A stretch of 64,000 nucleotides of DNA, taken from positions 12,489,012-12,553,011 of the forward strand of contig CM068313.1 of the NCBI GenBank assembly GCA_034766995.1, written 5' to 3'. The stretch comes from Acanthacorydalis orientalis (lineage: Eukaryota > Arthropoda > Insecta > Megaloptera > Corydalidae). Position numbers and translations under genes: made by a program. Under the pieces are notes generated by a model that saw only the letters and a program-made list of their open reading frames with translations, did not search any database and had not been told where the DNA came from. Of the stretch, positions 51,931 to 61,664 are shown in pieces (within the stretch, counting starts at the first letter, position 1; each line of letters opens with the position of its first letter).

Positions 51931-54900
51931 GATACATAGAAACTGTAAATTTTAAGAAAATGGAAAAATAGTTACAGTAATTTACCATAATTATAATTAT
52001 TAATTTTTAATATATAATTCACGGAACTTTGAACTTACAATAGTTTAACTCTGTAATAGATAATAGAAATTATTGATACTTACATTTTCCTGAATGTATG
52101 GAAAATTAATTTCTTCCATAAAAGATTTTATGAAAACACTTAAATTATGTTTATTTATTTCAGTAATAAGCTTTCCTGCATCAGTACTTTCAAATAAGTT
52201 CTGTAGTTCTGTATCTAAGCTAAAATATTGATATAATTGCTTTTCCGTGATATTCAAAAGCTGAAATTTAATTAAAGCACATTTAAAAATGTAGTTTTTT
52301 AAAAAAATTAAGTAGTGAAATGTAGGATTTTTTTAAAAAAATACTCATAAAGAAATTTAAAAAATCTGAATACTCAATTTTCATTATTTGATTTTTTAAA
52401 AAAATTAAAATATGTTGAATGAGACGATAAAAATGAAGTATACCTGATTAATATTTATTTTTGAATTGAGAAACATCTCTAAAAATTCAACAGAATAATT
52501 TAATTTTAATAATTTAGTATAAAAACTTTCTTTCGATTTTAATATATCTGAAGTAGTTCGGTAAATTTGTGTATTGTTTTCAATAATATTTAAAAATGGT
52601 GTAAAATTATTTTGAAGTTCTAATATCTGATCCAATTTATTGAATGATGTTAGAGTGAAATTTATAGCTGTTGACGCAAAATGTATGATTCTGTAACAAT
52701 AAAAATAATTATAAAATAATATATTAATTTATATAAGTTTATTAATTTAGTTTTTAATTGATTTTTTTTTGTAGAAATATCAGTTGTTCATAAATAATTA
52801 CAGATTGCTAAGAAAATTACAAATACCAACTGTTATTTTAAGTAGATTTATATTTCGGTAAAAATATTTCAGGAAGATTTTATTTATTATCTTCTAATTA
52901 GTCTACTAATAGTTACAAATATGTTTAAATCTTCTCTAATACGAGGGAAAGAGTAAAAAATAGAAATTATTGAAGTACACATTCGATATATTATAATGTA
53001 TGAGTTTTAAAGAAGAAAATGTTATTTTAGTCTAGAGAAATATTACCATTGTTGATGATAATAATAAAACACTGTTTTGTTAGAAAGAATGTATTTAGAC
53101 TAATTTAAAAATTATTTAGTTAAATTTAATCCAGAGGATAAACATCAGGTTTTAGCAGCTAGGGAGAATAAATAGAGATTTGCAGGAAGTACATCTCGAT
53201 TTATCAGTAAAAAAAAAAATCAAAAACCAAATCAAATAAATTCTTTCATCTATCCATCATCATCATATTTTAATAACAATAGTGTCCAAGGTCATTTTTT
53301 AGGTACTATACAAATTATCGCCATAAAATTCAAAGAATTAATATCTTTCTTTCTTAACAAAGTATTGTGTTGAGTCTATTTTAAATTAAATTATGACAAG
53401 AGGTGAAATATACTTTTTTGTGATAATGTTAAACGTAAAAGAAATTTTTTCTGTATTTTTCAATTAACTTTCATTTAATTAAAAAAACAAGTATATACTT
53501 ATGAATGACTGATATATGAAATAATATTCAAATCCGAATACTTACGATTGAATGCTCTTTACACTTGGCGAATATAAAAAGTCTTTGAAGCATATTTTAA
53601 TTTCTTTTACATACGTTTTGTTATTATATAATTGTAAAAACTCAGATGGTAGTATTTTGAAAAAGTCTTGTAACGTCATAATGAATTCTTCATAATTGTA
53701 TGTTTCATTTGAAGAAAATGTCGTAGGAATTGTTTTCCAATCGAAGTCATCTCTTAGAGTAGTGAAGAAAGTTGTGAGATTCATATTGATAGAGTCACAA
53801 ATGAAGTCCGAATAATTTTGAGATGATGATATATGTTTATTGGTTTCTTTAAGAAATTTTGTAACCATCGAACACCATTTGCAGTCTCTATAACAGTGAT
53901 TAAAAATATTAATAACGACGAATTATTTTGTTTTTCCCATCTGTTTCAGTAAAAAATGCGATGAAAGTTGATGACTTAAATGTATAAAATTGTTTTAAAT
54001 GAAATTTACTGGAGAAACTGTATTGGACCAAATTCTAAAATATGATTACAGAAGAGAATAAATCTGTATTTCAGTTGAAACAATACTCACTCCTGATTTT
54101 TGTAATATTTTAAACTTAAAGTTAAAATGTTAATAGCGTCATCTGCTAATAACTGTAAAATCCTAATAACTTTATTTCCGGTATCGCGTTTTATAATTTT
54201 TGGGCTGCTGCCATTATTTCTAAAAAATAATAATTTATAAATAAACGTTCGTTAAAAATGTGTTAAACAAATACCTTTCTTCCAAAAAATTTAATAGAGT
54301 ATTTTCTACATTATTCAGCCATTTATTAGACAAAACAGATTCAACTGAAAATGTTGGTTTTTCATTTAGTATTTCGTTCGTTTCGCGTGAAAAGTCAATA
54401 AGTTCTTCATACAATAATTCATATGTCACATTAAAAGTATCTATAGGTTCATAATAAAGATTTTGCTGTAAAAAAATGTATAAAAAAAAATAGAAAACAT
54501 GAACGGTTTTGTTATTTATTTAAAAATGTATACCCACTGCTAAACCAGAAACTTTCAAAAATATATTTTCATCCAAAACAGGAATTAAAGTACCAGGGCA
54601 AATATAACTAGATAATTTGTCAAGATCTTCATATTTCACAGTGTTTTTTGGTGGAATTTTCAGTATTTTGAATATCGACTGACACTGTACTTTATTTGAC
54701 GAATTGAACAAAACATCCAGCTAAAATTCATATTTTTCTTTATCAATACTCATTTTTTGAATAATTTAATGATGTTCTAAAAATATAAAGTACCTCATTC
54801 AAAAATTCCTTATTTTTGTAAGAATATAGGAACACGTTAATTAAGTCTGGTAGTTTTTTATAAAAAATATATACTCCGGTATCTTCTAGAAAGCCAATTG

Positions 54901-54934
54901 CCTTTAGTAAATTCGTTTCAGGATCTAAAATAAA

Positions 54935-54977
<43 letters not shown>

Positions 54978-57900
54978 AGTACATTTGAATAATCATAAAT
55001 AAATGTAAATTGATGTTACCTGCAATTTCGCGATAATATTTTAAAAATACATTTAAAATATCATGGAAAACTTTCGGAATATAAATAACTGTTTGATTGA
55101 TTGCATTGGATTCCATTTCCGTGCAGTTGCCATTATCTTCAAGACAAGAACCGTAGTCAAACCACATATCAGATAAACTCTGCGATGAGGGAACTATCTG
55201 ATTTAAATAATTATCAATCAGTTTAAAAAATGTACTAAAAACATAAAAAAAGGAATAGAAATGCAATTTAATCCTGGAATATTTTATATAATCTTCTTTC
55301 ACAAATTAATTGTTCTCACTCTACAAACTGTCCAATAACAAACATTTTTCTAGGAAAAAATGTTCAATAAATGAATATTGTAAAATTTTGATTGTCGGTT
55401 ATGCACATTTTGATAGAGATTCAAATTTTAGGTACTCTGAGAATGAGAAGATATAGAAGCACGCATAAGTAACAATTAAAAACGATCAATTATCATTTTT
55501 ATTCAATATTTTTGAACAAATAAATTTTTGTGGTTTTTAAGGCGTGAGAAAAATTCATGTGAAATTGATAAAATTAAATAAATTGAAAAATTTAGTGAGA
55601 TACTAAAACAGATAGTACATTTTAATGAAAACAGTTTTGATAGTGAATTATTACCGTTCAAATTGAAACTGATTATAATTGTCTATGTATTTGCTAGTCT
55701 TATTTTTCCATAAAATAAATAGTTGTGAATAATTGAATTCTTGTATATCTTTGAAAAATGTGCCATTGTATTTTTCAAGTTGGTGAGTAAAGAATATCAG
55801 ATTTTTAAAATCATTATATCCCTCACGCCAGTTAAAGTTCGATGACAAATCATCTGTAGTAGTGAACTAAAACAAATATTTTTAATAAAGTTTATTTGTA
55901 TTTAAACGTTTATCCATTGAATATAAAGTTGTTCGCAAAATTGTTCTTCCACTTCTTTTGCAAAGCATATAAATCAAACTAATAAACATCACATTTTAAA
56001 ACAAAATATATTTTAGATTTTATATAACATCTGAAATTATTAAAAAACCACTTGCTCTTGACTTCCATAAAATAATATTCGTGAACACCTAAAACTTTAA
56101 ATTCTACAGATGGGAAAATAAGCAAGTTTACTTTGAATAAATCTCGAATATCTTTTTAAATTTCGTTAAGATAAAGATTTAGGATTATTTAAAAGTGAAA
56201 GAGTGGGTGAAGAATTTTGAGAATGACTGTATATTAGATTAATTTTTGAACAGATGGAAATACTAACTGATTTAATTAAGTTTTGTGTATGTGTATTATT
56301 TTTCCATTCGTTTATATATTTTTTTGGAGAACATAAACCATTTTCTATAAATTTTATTGCCACTGCTCCTTCATTTCTTAATTTAAATAACGATACAAGA
56401 CCTGATTCTGAACATGGCCAATCGTTACTTAAAATAAATTCTTGTATTAGTGAAGCCTAAAAAAATCAATTATTATATTTTGTTAAAGAATATATTCATG
56501 TTTTAAATGATAATTACATTTACTCGCTGTTCTGTGTCATTAAACATTTCAGGTAATCCTTTTAAAATTACTTTTATTAATTTTCCTGTTTCTGGCATAT
56601 CCTCAAAAGACGCCGTTAAATTTAAACCGTTATTTTCTGAAAAAAAAAACAGTTAATTATATTTCTTTATTAAGAAACGAAAATATATACAAATACTAAT
56701 TTAAAAATGTATGAATATCATTATTGTATACCGATTAATGTTGATAACAGGCTATTGAATGATTTGGTTGCTTTATTAATGAAACTCATTATAATTTTAA
56801 GTTTTTGCCATTCGCTAGATAACTGTAATCCAGGATCCATTATTTCTAAAAAGCTTGTTGTAAGTTTTGCACTGAAAGAAAAAGTATATAAAATTTACAA
56901 TTAACAGGATTTTTATGTAAAGAATACCTTAAGAGAAAAACATTTTTCAAGTCTAATTTTTTTCTAAAATTGATTTCCATCTGTTTTTGAATCAAATCTT
57001 TGTAAATAAAGTGCATATTTTTCATTGACTCTGCAAACTTATACCAATCGAAATTTTGATGTTCATTGTAATAAAAATTTATAAAATTGTCATCGTTTTT
57101 GTACTGATTTAACTTTGGTGAATTGACTGAAATTACTTGAAGTATTTCTTTAACACTACTTAGAATTACTTCCGCCATTGATAATACATTATACATTTTC
57201 GTTTTTGGAAATTTACTTGTTTCAATTAGATTTTTAAGTATTGTTAGGTCGATAGATAATCTGAAATGTAAGTAGTTACAATAATAATAAAAATAGAAAT
57301 ACTACACGAGAAAGGGTTTACTAAGAAACCTATCAAGGTTTTGTTATTACTTAGATCTGTAATCATCCATTAAGGTCTGCAGAACCTCAATGGATTGGGA
57401 AAACTAAGTATATGCCCAAAAGATAAAGGTTAAAAGTGTACTTGTAAAAATAAAATATGACCAATTGAAAAGTACATTTATATTTTATGCAGTCACAACT
57501 TAAAAAGCTAAGCATCGTTCTTGTAATGAAATATTAAATATATAAAAATTACTAAAAGTTTATGAAAATAGAAAAGTTACTTGCAGGTATAAATTTTTAT
57601 TTTCTTCGATTTTTTTATACAGCTTTTTCCACTCTCCCTCTTGAAATTTGTACCAATCATAATCCATTTCCGATTCATCATTGTCAGGTAGTACAAATAA
57701 ACCGCTTACAATATTTAATAATCTTTCTACATTCAAATACAAATCACGAAAATTTGTTTTGCGTTCTGGTTTATTTATTTTTGTTATCGATGAATGTGTA
57801 TTAATATGTTTGATCTAAAATAACTTTAATGTAATACATATCAGATTGCATTACTAATAAAATAAATAATTTAAAAACTTACAGAGTTCATGATATTTGT

Positions 57901-60900
57901 ATAACGCATTTTTTCACCAATATCTTTTATGAAATCAATCCACTCATTTCTACATAAGTTATTCTTAATCTCATTCAAGTCGCCAGATTTTTTCCCAAAG
58001 ATGTGTTGTAATTTTTTAGTATTACAAAATATCACAGAAACATTGTTAAGATTTTTTAAAAGCAACTGGAATAAAAAAATGGCGATATTAATAAAGGAAC
58101 CATGATTTTAGGTAACAAATAGAATATTCTTACTTCTGTGTTATTTAAATCATTTAACGAGTCTAATAATTGTTCATTATTTTTTGGGCCGAGCGAATAA
58201 ACGATTTTCAAAGCATATTTGTGTTCCTTCCAGGTATGGTATAATATTTTTTCTGCGTCTATAAAAAAAAATTTTGAAAAACATGTCGACTAAAATCATT
58301 TATAGGTTTAAGTAAAATTGAAAAATGAATCTACCTATATATGTTATAATTATGTCGTTAATAATTTCTAGTACCTCGTTGACAGTATCAGCAGTTTCTT
58401 CGAGAATAGATAAAAACGGGAAAACACCTTTGATTATGTCAAGTGTGTCAATAATTCTGTAAAAAGATCAAAACATTGAAAAAACTATAACAATTCAATT
58501 TTTAAATTAAATTTTTTTTAGTAAATACTTTTACTATTTTTCCAGTAATTTTTCTTGGTCTATAGAAATACACTAAAATTTTCTGATTATATTTTTGGTA
58601 TTGTGACTAAATTCACTTTCACAAACGTATAATATCTTGTACATCACAAAAAATAGAAAAAGTTTAATAATTGTTGATTATTTAATATTATTTTTGAATT
58701 ATCGTTGGAGCGTGGAGGCACATACTTGATTTTTTTAAAAATTGTTACAATCCCTCCCTTAAAAAATGATTATTTATACATTATAAAAATATTTTTTAAC
58801 TTACATTAATGCCGAGTTTGTATTGTTGTTATAAATATTGTCGATTAACATAACTGCAGAATTTAGTAACGAATAAACCGTCTTGATAGAATCATATATT
58901 TTTGAACTAGAATTCGAATGAATTGCATCTGAATTCATTTGTAAAAACATAAGATCAAATTTCAATCTATTAAATATTGTAGAAATACTTGGCGATGTAT
59001 CATTCGACCGGTCACTTTTGTTTAACAACATATCTTGTACTAAAGATAATAATGAAATAATATTGCTTTCAGATCTTTTTACAAGTCTCCATTTTTTTGT
59101 TTTATTCATTGCTGGTTCTAAATAATCAATCACCATATTTAGGCTGAAATAAAATATTCGAAAATTAAATATATGATAAAAGATGTAGACAAAAATTCAA
59201 GAGTTAAATACATGATAATTAAAAAGAATGGATTTATATGTAAATCGATAACTAATTATTTTTTCAACATTAAAACATCTAATTTTCAAAATTAGATATA
59301 AACATTAATTTATTTACATCAACATTCAATTATTACTTCATTTTAAAGTACCTTTATTTAAAATTATGAATATTTAATTAAAATACCAGTATTTTAAACC
59401 TGTAATACTTTTTAAAGATTTTATTAGATTCAGTTTTTAATCGAGAATGCAATATTTACCAATATTAAGTAATTAAAGACACATATTTTGAAATTAATAT
59501 TTTATTTACCTTTTTATATCAAAACTCGTTGTATTCAAACTTTTAATTATAGGTATAATTTCTGGTAACCAATTTTTCAAGGATTGTAAATTACTTGGAA
59601 TAAATTCTTGTAATGGTTTTAATTTAAAGATCGTATCAATCATTTTTCCAATCTTAGTGAATACTTTTTCATGACCAAACTGATATAATATATTGTCCAT
59701 CTATACAAAAAAATAATATTATAGTTTAATCCTATGAAAATTACAAAGATATTAATGTACTTGCATTCAAAATTTTGAGTATGAATAAAATTTAAAAAAA
59801 TAGTATCGTCAATCATAATTACACAAATAGTAATAAAATGATTTATTTGTTATTACAATTAGTTACATGAGTACCAGATTGGGTTTTACATATTTTTATT
59901 TTGATATGTCGTTTAAATCTTATATACAAATTAAAAATATGATTTTAGGACTTTTTTATCAATGCGACAAAGAACATATTAAATTAATTTTAATTTAATT
60001 ATTTATATAAATATGATAAAAAGGATATTGACATTTTAGAAAATTATTTAACTTTTTTAACTAAATAATTTGTTTTATTATTTGAAAAAGTTATTAATAT
60101 AATTGAAAATGATGCAGACATCAGTAATAACTAAGCGGCGATTACTGGATAGGAAATATTAAGTATAAATAATATACATTTACATATAGTAAGCTGATTA
60201 TTCTTTACAAGTAAATTATAAAAAAAATCTGAACATGGAAGTACGATAGTGTTAACACTGTGGATGATTTTACTTTTATAAATGAATTCATTTCCACCCC
60301 ACAAACTACAAAAAAATCTGGTAAAAACTGTTCTATAAATCATATATTGATCATTTTTTGTTACTTATACGCATTTCTATGGCGACGCCATCATCTTCAG
60401 AGCGTCAAGGTAGTGAAAAGTTTATATTTTGTCAAAAAGTAGAATAAGTGATTAATATTAACATCGTATTTGTATAAAAAGAGATGTTATTTTTTTTTAA
60501 AAAAATAGTTATTTTTGGATGTGTTTATGTATTAAAACTTTTCGTACAAAATCAAAATTGATCAATAATGATTTATTGAACATTTTTGACCAGAATATTT
60601 TTAGGGTTTTTGTGAGATGAAAAAAGATATTATGTGTGAAACAGAAAAACTAGTTCGATTTTAAAAGAAATTTGTAGCTATCACCACCAGTGGCTGGAAT
60701 AATGTATTTTTACTCAATTGGATATAACTTTAAATCTATAAATGCCATCACATTTAGTAGAAAACATAACTCTACGTTTACAAATTGGAACAAAAAGGTG
60801 TATTTTATTATAGTATATTATTAACATATTTACATTATTATACAATAATTACCTTTGTCATAATTTCTTCATAGTTAATATGTTTAATGATGTTTTGAAC

Positions 60901-61059
60901 AAGATCGTTAGTAGAAAGTTTACTTAATTTGCATATATCAATCGATAATTTTTTTAATTCCAATGAATCCATGTATAAAAATGTGTTCAGTATTTCATAG
61001 TTACAGGCATTTTCTTTCTGATTATATTTTCTCAATGTCAACGCCAGCTGCAAAAATGT

Positions 61060-61158
<99 letters not shown>

Positions 61159-61622
61159 ATATACAAACATATGCATATGAATATAATCTATTTAATTTTT
61201 TAGAGAGCTTGTTCATGTTAATTTTTGTATATACAGTCTACAATAATTAATTACTTTATAACTAACACTATTTTATTTTTTATAAATTTATGTAGTAAAT
61301 ATTTATAAATATTACTTCTATTTGTGAACAACAATCATCTGTTAAAGAAAACAGAAAATGTTTAATGTAATAATTGGTTAGTTACTTTATTATCATTATC
61401 ATTTGATAATTTATTAATATTTTTTTAGGATAATAATAATTTAAAATCATTTCGATAGAAAAAATAATTAAATACAAAGTAATGTAATTTTTGTAAAATA
61501 GACACATCCCGCTAAAATAAATTAATGTACCATTTAATATGCTATTTTCAAATTGTAAGAAAAACTATTAGATTATTCAAACTAGAACAAATTGAATAAA
61601 CTGGGGATTTTATACGGGTGTG

Positions 61623-61664
<42 letters not shown>

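Noticed and set aside
56166..56267. Extension of ABCA exon 56268-56456 to the stop at 56166
   Set aside because: The GTTAGT donor at 56267 gives phase 0, as needed by the next exon, and the sequence beyond it breaks the module pattern.
61316..61338. A 23-nt segment on the minus strand with good AG and GT borders, between ABCA exons 61699-61826 and 60853-61047
   Set aside because: The flanking exons already join in phase 0. Including it would shift the frame and introduce a stop.
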